A DNA stretch of 64,000 nt from Pseudobdellovibrionaceae bacterium (lineage in GTDB: Bacteria > Bdellovibrionota > UBA1018 > UBA6935): positions 1 through 64,000 of the forward strand of contig PBMP01000113.1 of assembly GCA_002722705.1 (NCBI GenBank), in the 5' to 3' direction. The notes beneath the pieces are model-generated. The model searched no databases, was not told the DNA's origin, and worked only from the letters and a program-made list of their open reading frames with translations. The position numbers were made by a program, and so were the translations under genes. Of this stretch, positions 52,191-61,433 are shown one piece after another (position 1 is the first letter of the stretch; every line of letters begins with the position of its first letter).

Positions 52191-53452
52191 AAAGCCCGAT
52201 GATGAAATTAATCATTCCCACGTTGATATTAGCAAGTCCATTGAGTCACGCTACTCCCAAGCCCCCTGTCATACGAAACTCACCTTTACAAGTAATGGGA
52301 AACGAGGGTGTTGGAGTCGGTGATGGAAGCGGTGGAAATACACTAGAAGAGGAAACTGCTGCAAAAATAACAAAACAACTTCAAGGGTATCAATTACAGC
52401 TTCAACCTTCGCTTCAAAACTCCACTCAAATCAATCCCTCATTAAGACCTCATCCAACATTAGGAAAAAGTCCAATTCGAGCCATTAAACGATGGTGTCA
52501 GGGAGTGAGTCAGTTATTGGTTAGGTACCGAGCAACTGCTGTTGGAATGGTTCACAGAGGAGGAATTCAAGACATTCCTACTCTTGAAAATGCAATTACT
52601 ATTTTAGAAACCACACTCTTTTCAGTACTCCGCTCTGTAGATCTCTCTCCAGGAATGACTGGCCCACTGACACACACTCTTTTAGTGAGAGCTCAAGAAT
52701 ACATTCGGTCAATAGACCAATATCGGCCAACGGTTCCAAGCGTGACTACTTCGGTTATTCCGACTCTTCCAAAAAGAAATCAACAGCAAAAAGCTTTTCC
52801 TGTTCCACCTATCGATTTAGAAATCGATCCAATAGAAGAATATCAAACAAACATGATTTCTTTTTTGAACAGTAAATTTAATTTGTTAGAAAAGTATGTC
52901 TCTTTTATTATCAAAACGGAAATGAATCTAGATCGACCCTATTTTGTAGATTACTGGTTTGACTATTCTCAACGATTTCCAAACTGTTATCAGGACTGTG
53001 GTGCATTTCAATACAACGCGTTTCAAAATCGCTATCTTGATTTTGCTGCCGACCTTGTTCGTTTCTCTATTGATCATTTTACAGTCGGTGGTCCAAGAAT
53101 TGCCCCGGCTGGAAATCGAGAAATGGTTCTTAAAATTATCCAACTCAGTACAGGATATGCTGCTCACGATATCGCTATTACACTCTATGGGTACGCAATG
53201 GCTCAACCTGTAATTGACCTTTCAGAGATCTCTGAAAACTTACGATTTAGAAACGCTGGGTATCAGACTTATTACAATGAAAGATGGATTTTTAATGCAC
53301 TCAACGAAGAACTTCGATGTGTGATTGATCAAATTGATCGAAGAGCCCCTCAATACTCTTGTCAGCTCGTTTATTTTGGTCAACCCACCAGTCCATGTGG
53401 ATCTTTCCCTATGGATCCAGGATTTGGATCAGGCTGCGGATTATCTCAATAA
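52187..53452 (+). CDS. Exported protein downstream of TIGR02147 regulator
   Basis: A 421-residue protein with a signal peptide (about 6-23, L-S-H-A). Mature N-terminus has a glycine-rich G-V-G-V-G-D-G-S-G-G-N motif, often seen after the signal peptide of proteins in this genome group, then a Pro/Gln-rich linker and a helical domain from about 230, with scattered Cys pairs at the C-terminus (C-Y-Q-D-C; near the end C-G-S-F). Its start overlaps the regulator stop, so it is cotranscribed. No family recognised. Confidence 0.7.
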   Translation: MKSPMMKLIIPTLILASPLSHATPKPPVIRNSPLQVMGNEGVGVGDGSGGNTLEEETAAKITKQLQGYQLQLQPSLQNSTQINPSLRPHPTLGKSPIRAIKRWCQGVSQLLVRYRATAVGMVHRGGIQDIPTLENAITILETTLFSVLRSVDLSPGMTGPLTHTLLVRAQEYIRSIDQYRPTVPSVTTSVIPTLPKRNQQQKAFPVPPIDLEIDPIEEYQTNMISFLNSKFNLLEKYVSFIIKTEMNLDRPYFVDYWFDYSQRFPNCYQDCGAFQYNAFQNRYLDFAADLVRFSIDHFTVGGPRIAPAGNREMVLKIIQLSTGYAAHDIAITLYGYAMAQPVIDLSEISENLRFRNAGYQTYYNERWIFNALNEELRCVIDQIDRRAPQYSCQLVYFGQPTSPCGSFPMDPGFGSGCGLSQ

Positions 53453-53477
53453 ACGATAAAGAAATTAGGAGAAAAAA

Positions 53478-54485
53478 ATGAAAAAGAAAATAAAGTTAAG
53501 TTTGATCGGAGGTGCTCTGATGAGCACTTCCCTACTCACTTCAAACATCAGCCACGCGGAAATAACAGAAGGATATTATCGAGGGAAAATTCAAGGAAAA
53601 CGTAACCTCGTAGAAATCTTTATCCAATCCGTTCCAGTTGTGGATCGATTTTATAAAGAAGATTCAGATGAAACAAATCAGGCAGTGACTCCAGTAATGG
53701 ACTTAAAAGAGACCTACGCACTAATGATTATACATGATCATTCATATCCATCCTTTGACTCTAATGCGATCGTCTTCTCAATCGAGGAATACGAAGACAA
53801 TACACAAGCCTGGAGAATGTTAGTTCAAGCAGATCAAGATGACCCTACGTTTAGCCCTCTCAAATCTCATAACAACGAAGAAATTTTTTCTGATGAAGAG
53901 AGCAAACGTATTCATGCGCTTGCTCTTCCAAAAGACTTAGAAATTGCATATGAAGCAACCTCTCTTCATGTAAAAAATAGAAGAGAACGCCTTGAAATTT
54001 CTTCAACTTCACAAACGGTAGATTGTCCAAATCAAATTATCGTAAAAAAAACAAATTACAATTATGCGAGTTGGTCTGCTTTTCCGACAACCGATATTGC
54101 GGTGAGAGACTTTGCAATAAAATCAAATGCAAATAATCAATTTTTAATTTCAAACTCAAGTCTTCATCGAAAATCAGACGGGAGCTTCTATCGAACACTC
54201 TCTGGATTTTTTTATTTTATTTCAAGTGCCGAAGAACATTTCAAAGAAAGTGGTCGATTTCAACTCGAAGAACGCTTTCCTGGTTTTGGTATCTTAAGAA
54301 GAAAAGAGTTTAATGAGGAAGCAATACAGACAGGGATAAATCATCAAGAAAAAATTTCTGGTTTTTTAGTCTACATCAAACGAAAGAGAAGAAAAAATGA
54401 AATCCGACTCATTGACGCTCGATATGACCAGGGACTGCTCTGTGGAAGAACTACAACTCGTTTAAAACAAAGATCAATTTACTAA
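53478..54485 (+). CDS. Exported protein of unknown function
   Basis: A 335-residue protein with a signal peptide (1-27, I-S-H-A-E), preceded by AGGAGAAAA. The mature part starts I-T-E-G-Y-Y-R-G-K-I-Q-G-K and is beta-rich with many charged residues; two cysteines (near 184 and in L-L-C-G at the end). Third gene of the regulator operon, with 25- and 13-base gaps on either side. No family recognised. Confidence 0.7.
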   Translation: MKKKIKLSLIGGALMSTSLLTSNISHAEITEGYYRGKIQGKRNLVEIFIQSVPVVDRFYKEDSDETNQAVTPVMDLKETYALMIIHDHSYPSFDSNAIVFSIEEYEDNTQAWRMLVQADQDDPTFSPLKSHNNEEIFSDEESKRIHALALPKDLEIAYEATSLHVKNRRERLEISSTSQTVDCPNQIIVKKTNYNYASWSAFPTTDIAVRDFAIKSNANNQFLISNSSLHRKSDGSFYRTLSGFFYFISSAEEHFKESGRFQLEERFPGFGILRRKEFNEEAIQTGINHQEKISGFLVYIKRKRRKNEIRLIDARYDQGLLCGRTTTRLKQRSIY

Positions 54486-54498
54486 TAAGGAAACCGCT

Positions 54499-55800
54499 AT
54501 GAATACCCTCTCTAAAATAAACTTATTCTCATTGAGTCTCTTTTTGGGATTCAGTTCCATTGCCGCCCCTCAGTCAGTAACTCCTCCTGTTCCGCCTGAG
54601 TATTCTGAATATGGAAACTCAAAATATACACCAGAAGAAGTCGAAGAATTGGTTCAATATCTTGATTTAATGAGTGAACAACTCCTTGAACTCAAAGGCG
54701 AAGCAAAAAACTTGGATCCTGAATCTCAAATGAATTTCATCTCTATTCGTCTTTTAGAGATTGAACAGATCTCAAGAAAAACAGCACCAACCACTGAAGT
54801 TTTAATGAGAATGTCAATCCATGCTGGACTACTCATGACCGTCGGAGCTCCCTCATCCATTGAACAGAAAGTTGCTCCTTACGCTCCTGAAAATCTGAGT
54901 TTTTCAGAAATACGATCACTGTTTCCAACAGATATGAAAGCGCTCATTCTTATGGAAACCATTGATTTAGCTCTTCATTACTATCAAAGTGATTACGATG
55001 CTGTAAAATCAGGAAACTATCGAACAAATGAAATTGGCTCATATGCTTTTGATCAACTCAAACTTTTTGAAAAACACATGAGATATATTAATTCACCTGT
55101 CCTTCGAGTCAGTTACCTTGATGCAGCTCTGGGTTATTGGACAATAGTGATGAAAAGCCCTCTTTTTTTAGAAAATAAAAAGTTTTCAAAAGCAATGAAC
55201 CTTGCCCGAATCAGTCGAAATCAAATTAGACCTATCGATCAACAAGGACCATACCCAGTCAAAGGCGCTTCAGTCATCACTCGAACGACTCCTGGCTCCC
55301 AATTTAGAGACCTTCATATCACCTTAAAAAAGATATTAAAGAATAGTGCAAAAATTCTAGGTCACACGATCTCAATGAATAAAAAAGCGTCCAATGATGA
55401 AAAAATTAGACTTGGTCAATGGGCGATTCATAACGGTAACATCGGACAAGTAATTCGAATTTATTCCCAAGGAGAAAAAGAAATTGGAAGAGTACAAGTT
55501 GACCTAAGCCAAAACAATTATGGTCAAACATCGCCCCTTTTAGAGCCTTATCCAGTCTGGCCCATCTCAGAGGTTGGTTTTCAACCCGACTCGAGTTGTG
55601 TGGAGGATAAAGAAATCGAAGTATGTACTAACCAAACGGTTGTCCATCGCTTCGGAGAATATACACCAAGCACGGTGATCCGTGTTTTTGATAATGGACA
55701 GATACAAGTCGACCGAGGATCCGACCATTTTGCTATAAGATATCCAGGCTGGCCCATCTCAGAGATTTTGCCATTCATACCGAATAAACAAACACATTGA
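54499..55800 (+). CDS. Exported protein with two C-terminal SH3-like repeats
   Basis: A 433-residue protein with a signal peptide (1-23, I-A-A). Residues 30-290 are helical. The C-terminal 125 residues hold two repeats: G-N-I-G-Q-V-I-R-I-Y ... P-V-W-P-I-S-E-V, and Y-T-P-S-T-V-I-R-V-F-D-N-G-Q-I-Q-V ... P-G-W-P-I-S-E-I. Each looks like a small SH3-like or beta-hairpin unit ending in W-P-I-S-E. Repeat 2 is more conserved. Last gene of the TIGR02147 cluster; AAGGAAA precedes the ATG; a hairpin follows the stop. Confidence 0.72.
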   Translation: MNTLSKINLFSLSLFLGFSSIAAPQSVTPPVPPEYSEYGNSKYTPEEVEELVQYLDLMSEQLLELKGEAKNLDPESQMNFISIRLLEIEQISRKTAPTTEVLMRMSIHAGLLMTVGAPSSIEQKVAPYAPENLSFSEIRSLFPTDMKALILMETIDLALHYYQSDYDAVKSGNYRTNEIGSYAFDQLKLFEKHMRYINSPVLRVSYLDAALGYWTIVMKSPLFLENKKFSKAMNLARISRNQIRPIDQQGPYPVKGASVITRTTPGSQFRDLHITLKKILKNSAKILGHTISMNKKASNDEKIRLGQWAIHNGNIGQVIRIYSQGEKEIGRVQVDLSQNNYGQTSPLLEPYPVWPISEVGFQPDSSCVEDKEIEVCTNQTVVHRFGEYTPSTVIRVFDNGQIQVDRGSDHFAIRYPGWPISEILPFIPNKQTH

Positions 55801-55812
55801 TTCACGACATTG

Positions 55813-55848
55813 GAGTACCGGAGACTCATTCCTCAGTCCTCGGTACTC
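55813..55848 (+). terminator. Hairpin after the TIGR02147 cluster
   Basis: GAGTACCG (55813-55820) with CGGTACTC (55841-55848), extended inward by GAC/GTC with one mismatch and a G-T pair. No strong T run follows, so termination strength is uncertain. The rest of the gap to rplU (to 56067) is AT-rich with the duplicated ATTTGAAAT motif near 55947 and 55957. Confidence 0.5.
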
Positions 55849-56067
55849 TGCATTCCCTTTCCGCCAAAAAAAATTATATTATTTACATATCTGCAAAAAA
55901 CCTTTGTTCTTTTGTGCCTTTTATTACCGCCGCATTTAAATCAAGTATTTGAAATGATTTGAAATTTAATTGCTAAGAAAATCGAGTTCAAACATCCAAC
56001 ATAATTGAAATTTTTTTATCATTCTTCAGTTGACTTCGTCCCCAGACTCAGGCATTTTCCGTTGTCT

Positions 56068-56544
56068 ATGTACGCAGTAATTCATACCGGTGGTAAGCAA
56101 TATCGAGTGCAACCTGGCGATATCGTTGAGGTTGAGAAACTTCAAGGTGAGCCTGGACAGACTCATACCTTTAATGAAGTTCTTTTTGTCAGTGAACCAG
56201 GCGAAGAAAAGTCTGAAACTTGGCTAGGAAAGCCTTTTGTAAACAAGGCTCTTGTTGAAGCTGAGTTCGTTGCACAAGGACGCGGTAAAAAGGTCACTGT
56301 CTTTAAAATGAAAAGAAGACAGCAGTACCGAAAGAAAATCGGTCATCGCCAAGAACTCTCTCAACTCCTCATCACAAAAGTTGATTCAGGAGCTGGAAAA
56401 GACCAAGTTCTTTCTGATGCTGATAAGAAAACAAAGCTTTCTCAATTCGCAACTCAATTGAAACCTAAAGGTTTACCGAGAACCCCTAAAACTCTTGGTT
56501 CTCGAGTAAGAATGAAACAAGAAGCGGCAGAGAAAAACGCTTAA
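56068..56544 (+). CDS. rplU: Ribosomal protein L21 with C-terminal extension
   Basis: Core starts M-Y-A-V-I-H-T-G-G-K-Q-Y-R-V, so ATG 56068 is the start and the 21 codons upstream are not used. The K-R-R-Q-Q-Y-R-K-K-I-G-H-R-Q block that contacts 23S rRNA is present. It has 158 residues against the usual 100-105; the extra 50 at the C-terminus are Lys-rich and end P-R-T-P-K-T-L-G-S-R-V. It precedes rpmA by 19 bases and they share a terminator. Confidence 0.96.
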   Translation: MYAVIHTGGKQYRVQPGDIVEVEKLQGEPGQTHTFNEVLFVSEPGEEKSETWLGKPFVNKALVEAEFVAQGRGKKVTVFKMKRRQQYRKKIGHRQELSQLLITKVDSGAGKDQVLSDADKKTKLSQFATQLKPKGLPRTPKTLGSRVRMKQEAAEKNA

Positions 56545-56563
56545 TCGAAGAAAGGTTTAAACC

Positions 56564-56821
56564 ATGGCTCACAAAAAAGCAGGTGGAAGTACAAAAAACG
56601 GAAGAGACAGTAATCCTAAATACCTCGGTGTAAAGCGCTATGGAGGTCAATTGGTCAAAGCAGGTGAAATCATCGTTCGCCAAAGAGGGACTAAGTTTCA
56701 TCCTGGAAAAAACGTAGGCGTTGGAAGAGATTATACGATCTTTGCTACTCAACCTGGACAAGTGAAGTTTGAGTGGTTGGACAAGAGAAGAAAAAAAATC
56801 TCGATTGTCCCTGTAGTATAA
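56564..56821 (+). CDS. rpmA: Ribosomal protein L27
   Basis: An 85-residue L27: [16 protein letters not shown] and the core Q-R-G-T-K-F-H-P-G. Its flexible N-terminus reaches the peptidyl-transferase centre. No extra cleaved leader, as in most proteobacteria. AAAGG lies upstream; the terminator is 26 bases after the stop. Confidence 0.97.
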   Translation: MAHKKAGGSTKNGRDSNPKYLGVKRYGGQLVKAGEIIVRQRGTKFHPGKNVGVGRDYTIFATQPGQVKFEWLDKRRKKISIVPVV

Positions 56822-56846
56822 ACCTATGCAAACAATTTTAAGAGGA

Positions 56847-56882
56847 GAGGCCCAAGTGTAAAGCACTTTGGGCCTTTTTTTT
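56847..56882 (+). terminator. Intrinsic terminator after rpmA
   Basis: AGGCCCAAGTG, 5-base loop, CACTTTGGGCCT with a one-base bulge, then T run. It separates rplU-rpmA from obgE, though partial readthrough to obgE is likely. Confidence 0.9.
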
Positions 56883-56900
56883 GAGCGAAAATAAAAAGAT

Positions 56901-58061
56901 ATGAAATTCATCGACTATGCAGAAATTACAATCCAAGCAGGAAACGGCGGAGCCGGATGCGTTTCCTTTCGACGGGAGAAATTCGTTCCCAGAGGCGGAC
57001 CTGATGGCGGTGACGGAGGACGTGGAGGAGACATCATCTTTACTACCCACCCTCAAAAAAGTACCCTTCAAGATTTCCGCTACCTCCGAACCTATGAAGC
57101 CAAAAACGGTCTTCCAGGTGCCGGTGCAAATAAATTTGGAAAAGACGGAGAATCAAAAATTATTGAAGTTCCTGTGGGAACTGTTTTAAAAAACTTAGAG
57201 ACCGGCGAAGAACTCTTCGAATTTACTGAAGTCGAACAAACCTTTACAGCCTGTCATGGTGGACGTGGAGGAAAAGGAAACGCACACTTTGCAACTGCAA
57301 CCTTTCAAGCCCCTAAGTTTTCACAGCCAGGCGAAGAAGGAGAATCACTTCAAGTCTCTCTTGAACTCAAACTTCTCGCCGATGTAGGAATTATTGGTTA
57401 TCCAAATGCCGGAAAATCAACACTCATTTCAGCAATCAGTGCTGCTCATCCAAAAGTCGCTGACTACGCATTTACCACACTGACCCCCGTTCTCGGAGTG
57501 GTTGCCCTTCCTGGTTTTAAAAGTTTTGTTGTTGCAGACATCCCAGGACTGATTGAAGGAGCTTCAGAAGGAGCCGGACTGGGGCATCGATTTCTACGAC
57601 ATATTGAAAAAACACAAGTTCTCATTCATATGATTGACGGGGCTTCACTTTTAGATAAGGCCACAGAGATTGATATCACTGGAGAAACGGATCCTCATAA
57701 AATTGCACGAGAACAAGTGGCAAAAGAAGCTCTTAGGCTTTATCAAAATATTCGAAATGAACTCGGAAAATACAATGAAAAGCTACTCCATAAACCTGAA
57801 ATTGTAGCCATTAACAAACTCGACATCCTAGAGTCTGATCCTGATCTCGTTCAGATGATTTACGAAGAAGTCAGAAAAAATCTCAATCATATCCGAGGAA
57901 GAGAACCTCTTGCTCATGAACCTTATTTTATTTCAGGGGTCGCTCAAAAGGGAATCATTGAACTGATGGAACCAGTACAAGATTTTGTTTTTAAAACAGG
58001 ATCTCAAAAAGACAAAGAGGAGACGGTGATCCTTCCTGACGGATCTTCAGTGAAAAAATGA
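56901..58061 (+). CDS. obgE: GTPase Obg
   Basis: A 386-residue ribosome-assembly GTPase. The N-terminal Obg fold (1-158) is glycine-rich (A-G-N-G-G-A-G-C-V-S-F-R-R-E-K; G-G-D-G-G-R-G-G). The G domain has G-Y-P-N-A-G-K-S-T (G1), A-D-I-P-G-L-I-E-G-A-S (G3) and N-K-L-D (G4). Its C-terminal domain is short. The stop overlaps nadD (ATGA). Confidence 0.97.
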   Translation: MKFIDYAEITIQAGNGGAGCVSFRREKFVPRGGPDGGDGGRGGDIIFTTHPQKSTLQDFRYLRTYEAKNGLPGAGANKFGKDGESKIIEVPVGTVLKNLETGEELFEFTEVEQTFTACHGGRGGKGNAHFATATFQAPKFSQPGEEGESLQVSLELKLLADVGIIGYPNAGKSTLISAISAAHPKVADYAFTTLTPVLGVVALPGFKSFVVADIPGLIEGASEGAGLGHRFLRHIEKTQVLIHMIDGASLLDKATEIDITGETDPHKIAREQVAKEALRLYQNIRNELGKYNEKLLHKPEIVAINKLDILESDPDLVQMIYEEVRKNLNHIRGREPLAHEPYFISGVAQKGIIELMEPVQDFVFKTGSQKDKEETVILPDGSSVKK

Positions 58062-58747
58062 ATTCATTTAAAAGTTCAGAAACAATCTGGATTTTCGGGG
58101 GGTCTTTTGATCCTCCCCACAAAGGACATCAGATTGCTGCACAAGGCGCTTTGGAAAACCCCGGAGCCAAAGAAATCTGGATGATGCCCTCAGCATCTCC
58201 TCCTTTAAAAACAGCCCCTACTCCTGAATACCACCGCTATGAAATGAGTCGACTTGCATTTGAAAATTTAGATTCTCGAATCAAAGTTTCAGATTTTGAG
58301 ATCAAAAGACAGGATCAAAACCCCAGCTACACTCTCAAAACCCTCAAAGCCCTTAAACCTCAAATCCCGCATTTAGGATTTATGATGGGCTCTGACCAAC
58401 TCCTTCAATTTGAAAAATGGCATGGATTTCCTGAACTTTTTGACCTCTGTCATTGGTGCATACTTTTAAGAAAAAATGATGAAGAAAAAGGACTCATTCC
58501 TCATCTCTATGAGCGCCTCTCTAAGTGGGTCCAACAAGGATTTTTAAGTAAAAAAGGACCTCACTCCTATTCTAGTCGATCTGGAAAGCAATTCATTCTC
58601 GTTCCAACCCCCGCTCAAGCTCTCTCATCCACCTCTGTGAGAGAAACAATTGAAATCACAGGTCATGTCCCTGTAGAAGAAATTCCGTCCGAAGTACAAA
58701 GGTATTTGAAGAGCCACCAGCTCTATGGTACCAAGGAGATCTTATGA
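58058..58747 (+). CDS. nadD: Nicotinate-nucleotide adenylyltransferase
   Basis: A 229-residue enzyme of NAD synthesis. The nucleotidyl-transfer motif is G-G-S-F-D-P-P-H-K-G-H, followed by M-M-P-S-A-S-P-P-L-K; the C-terminal S-S-T-S-V-R-E-T-I matches the I-S-S-T-x-I-R signature. Somewhat longer than usual. It starts in the obgE stop and ends in the rsfS start. Confidence 0.95.
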   Translation: MNSFKSSETIWIFGGSFDPPHKGHQIAAQGALENPGAKEIWMMPSASPPLKTAPTPEYHRYEMSRLAFENLDSRIKVSDFEIKRQDQNPSYTLKTLKALKPQIPHLGFMMGSDQLLQFEKWHGFPELFDLCHWCILLRKNDEEKGLIPHLYERLSKWVQQGFLSKKGPHSYSSRSGKQFILVPTPAQALSSTSVRETIEITGHVPVEEIPSEVQRYLKSHQLYGTKEIL

Positions 58748-59178
58748 CACGATCCGATCAAGAATCCGATTTAAAAGTCCTTGTTGAAGAAAGCTCCGGA
58801 GATCCTTCTCTAGACCTTGCTTACATCTGCGCTCAATCGGCTATCGATAAAAAAGGCGAAAACCTCTCTCTTCTTTACGTAGGAGAAGTCTGTTCTTTTG
58901 CGGATTACTTCTTAATTTGCAGTGCAATGTCGGATCGACAAGTTTCTGCAATCTCTGATCATGTCGTTCAACGCATGAAAGCAGAAAACCAACCTCCACT
59001 TTCCGTTGAAGGAACGACTGAAGGCAGGTGGGCTGTTTTGGATTTTGGTTCAGTCATTGTTCATGTCTTTTTAGATGCGATTAGAGACTATTACGATATC
59101 GAGTCCCTTTGGACTGATGCAGACAAAGTCTCCATTCCCTCTGAATTTTATGGACCTGCTTCTGCTCGATTAAACTAA
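58744..59178 (+). CDS. rsfS: Ribosomal silencing factor RsfS
   Basis: A 144-residue Iojap-family protein that binds L14 and blocks subunit joining. The Iojap core includes F-A-D-Y-F-L-I-C-S-A-M-S-D-R-Q, E-G-T-T-E-G-R-W-A-V-L-D-F-G and V-I-V-H-V-F. The frame overlaps nadD by 4 bases and rlmH by 1 base. Confidence 0.95.
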   Translation: MTRSDQESDLKVLVEESSGDPSLDLAYICAQSAIDKKGENLSLLYVGEVCSFADYFLICSAMSDRQVSAISDHVVQRMKAENQPPLSVEGTTEGRWAVLDFGSVIVHVFLDAIRDYYDIESLWTDADKVSIPSEFYGPASARLN

Positions 59179-59675
59179 TGAATCTCACCGTTGTTTCCTT
59201 TGGAAAACTCAAAACTCCTGGACTCAGACAAGCAGCCGATACCTACATCAGAAACCTTAAACCATGGGTTAAACTGGAAGAAATTGAATGGAAACCTCAA
59301 AAGGTTCCTTCTTCTTCTGAAGTCATCCGTAAAAAAATTCAACAAAAAGAAGGTGAAAAAATTCTTGAATTGATCCATAGAAAAAACCGTCATCAAAAAA
59401 AAGTTATTCTCTTAGATGAAACAGGAACCTCCCTTTCTACACAAAACTGGGCCCATACCATCGAATCTTTTCAACAAAACCAAACTCAAGAAGTTATTTT
59501 TCTCATTGGAAGCAGTTTAGGTTTTTCAGGAGAAGTCAAAAAAGAAGCTGATTTAAAAATCTGCTTTGGAAAACAAACGATTGCTCACGAACTCACAAAA
59601 GTAGTTCTACTTGAACAAATTTATCGAACTTACAGTATTTTAAATCATCATCCCTATCACAACGAAGGGGAATAA
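59178..59675 (+). CDS. rlmH: 23S rRNA pseudouridine-1915 N3-methyltransferase
   Basis: A 165-residue SPOUT enzyme acting on the 70S ribosome. L-D-E-T-G-T-S-L-S-T, F-L-I-G-S-S-L-G-F-S-G-E-V-K and the closing L-L-E-Q-I-Y-R-T-Y-S-I-L-N-H-H-P-Y-H match the family. Start ATG overlaps the rsfS stop. Confidence 0.95.
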   Translation: MNLTVVSFGKLKTPGLRQAADTYIRNLKPWVKLEEIEWKPQKVPSSSEVIRKKIQQKEGEKILELIHRKNRHQKKVILLDETGTSLSTQNWAHTIESFQQNQTQEVIFLIGSSLGFSGEVKKEADLKICFGKQTIAHELTKVVLLEQIYRTYSILNHHPYHNEGE

Positions 59676-59690
59676 TGATAAGATCAGGTT

Positions 59691-60695
59691 ATGCAATTTG
59701 ATCGACCTGAATTTAAAAAGATAAAAAAATATAAACGAATTGGTATTCTTACAAGCGGTGGAGATGCCCCAGGAATGAACGCATCCATTCGAGCATTGGT
59801 CCGATACGGCATTCATCACGGAATCGAAATTGTGGGAATTAAACGTGGCTATTCAGGAATCTTACTCAGAGACTTCAAAAACCTTCAAGCCCGGAGTGTC
59901 GCCAATATCATTCAACGAGGGGGAACTATTCTCAAATCGAATCGTTTTCCTGACTGGAAAAAAAAGAGCGTAAGAAAAAAAGCCTCCCAAATTCTTAAAG
60001 AACACCAAATAGAAGCCGTTATTGTAATCGGTGGAGATGGAAGTCTCACAGGAGCGTATCACTTCTGGAAAGAGACAGGCATTCCAATGATTGGTCTTCC
60101 TGGAACCATTGATAACGATATCCCTGGAACCGATTTAACCATTGGATTCGATACTGCTGTAAACACAGGACTGGAAGCTATCGACCGAATCAGAGACACA
60201 GCAAATTCTCATGAACGAATTTTTTTGATTGAAGTGATGGGAAGACACTCAGGGCATATTGCACAAGAAGTCGGTTTGGCCGCTGGGGCAGAATCCATCT
60301 GGATTCCAGAATCACCAATCACATCAAAAGAAATTATTGATCGAATTAAAAAAGCAAAAGAGAAAGGAAAACTCAGCAGTATTCTTGTCATTGCAGAAGG
60401 ATCCTCAGGATCACAAGGAAGAAAAATTCACCAGGAACTCCTTAAAAAAGGACTTGAACCTCGACTTTGCACATTAGGTCATATTCAACGAGGAGGAAGC
60501 CCAAGTGCACTCGATCGAAATCTTGCGACTCTACTTTCCGTCACTGCAATCGACGCACTTCTTGGAGGAAAAACGCATCACAGCATCGGAACACAAAAAG
60601 GAACCATTGTTCTTACACCACTGAGTCGAATTAGTCGCCCCAGCCGCTCAAAAGCAAAAGATAGTTTTGAATTAACTGTGAAACTAGCGAACTAA
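59691..60695 (+). CDS. pfkA: ATP-dependent 6-phosphofructokinase
   Basis: A 334-residue enzyme: G-I-L-T-S-G-G-D-A-P-G-M-N, G-G-D-G-S (ATP-type, not the PPi-type G-G-D-D-T), catalytic P-G-T-I-D-N-D, and M-G-R-H-S-G-H. It commits fructose-6-phosphate to glycolysis. It lies 15 bases after rlmH and may share its transcript. Confidence 0.96.
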   Translation: MQFDRPEFKKIKKYKRIGILTSGGDAPGMNASIRALVRYGIHHGIEIVGIKRGYSGILLRDFKNLQARSVANIIQRGGTILKSNRFPDWKKKSVRKKASQILKEHQIEAVIVIGGDGSLTGAYHFWKETGIPMIGLPGTIDNDIPGTDLTIGFDTAVNTGLEAIDRIRDTANSHERIFLIEVMGRHSGHIAQEVGLAAGAESIWIPESPITSKEIIDRIKKAKEKGKLSSILVIAEGSSGSQGRKIHQELLKKGLEPRLCTLGHIQRGGSPSALDRNLATLLSVTAIDALLGGKTHHSIGTQKGTIVLTPLSRISRPSRSKAKDSFELTVKLAN

Positions 60696-60719
60696 GAAGA
60701 AGCATGCTAAAGCGAAAGG

Positions 60720-61403
60720 ATGTCAAAGAACGATTCTCGAATAAAAGATTTTGCTGCTCAAAACCAATCCATTCAGTCTTATGTAGAAAGTACATTTCAA
60801 ACAGAAGATCCTGTTTTGCGTGAAGTAAGGAATCGTTCAATTCAGAATGGACTTCCAGACATTCAGATTGCATCAACAGATGCTCGACACCTTGAAATCT
60901 TAGTCCGACTCAGTGGAGCAAAAAAAATAGTAGAAATTGGAACACTGGGTGGATATTCCGGAATCTGCCTCTTAAGAGGCGGTGGACCCGAAAGCTTTTT
61001 ACATACATTTGAACTAGAGAAGAAGAATGCTGCTGTCGCTCAAGAGTCATTTGATCAACATGGATTTACCTCTCAAGTTAAGATTCACCAGGGACCTGCA
61101 AATGAGAATCTTCAATCAATTGAATCTGAAGGACCTTTTGACCTGGTTTTTATTGACGCGAATAAAAAAGGATATCCAGAATATGCTCGATGGGCTGCGG
61201 AGCATTTAAAAAAGGGGGGCGTTCTCATTGGCGACAACACCTTCGCTTTTGGGAAAATTAACGCAGATACCTTTGAAAGCCCCTTAGAAGAAGAAATCAC
61301 TCTTCATTTAAGAGAATTTAACGAATACGTAGCTTCTTCTGGACTCTTTAGAGGAACTATTTTACCGACAGGAGAAGGGTTAACTGTAGGCATCAAACTA
61401 TAA
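60720..61403 (+). CDS. O-methyltransferase (class I SAM-dependent)
   Basis: A 227-residue COMT-family methyltransferase (Methyltransf_3). SAM motif V-E-I-G-T-L-G-G-Y-S-G-I near 76, D-L-V-F-I-D-A-N-K-K near 140 (metal-binding aspartate), G-D-N-T-F/L near 172. Substrate unknown. It is 24 bases after pfkA. Confidence 0.9.
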   Translation: MSKNDSRIKDFAAQNQSIQSYVESTFQTEDPVLREVRNRSIQNGLPDIQIASTDARHLEILVRLSGAKKIVEIGTLGGYSGICLLRGGGPESFLHTFELEKKNAAVAQESFDQHGFTSQVKIHQGPANENLQSIESEGPFDLVFIDANKKGYPEYARWAAEHLKKGGVLIGDNTFAFGKINADTFESPLEEEITLHLREFNEYVASSGLFRGTILPTGEGLTVGIKL

Positions 61404-61433
61404 AACTGGCACTTGATTTGCTTTTAAAAAAGC

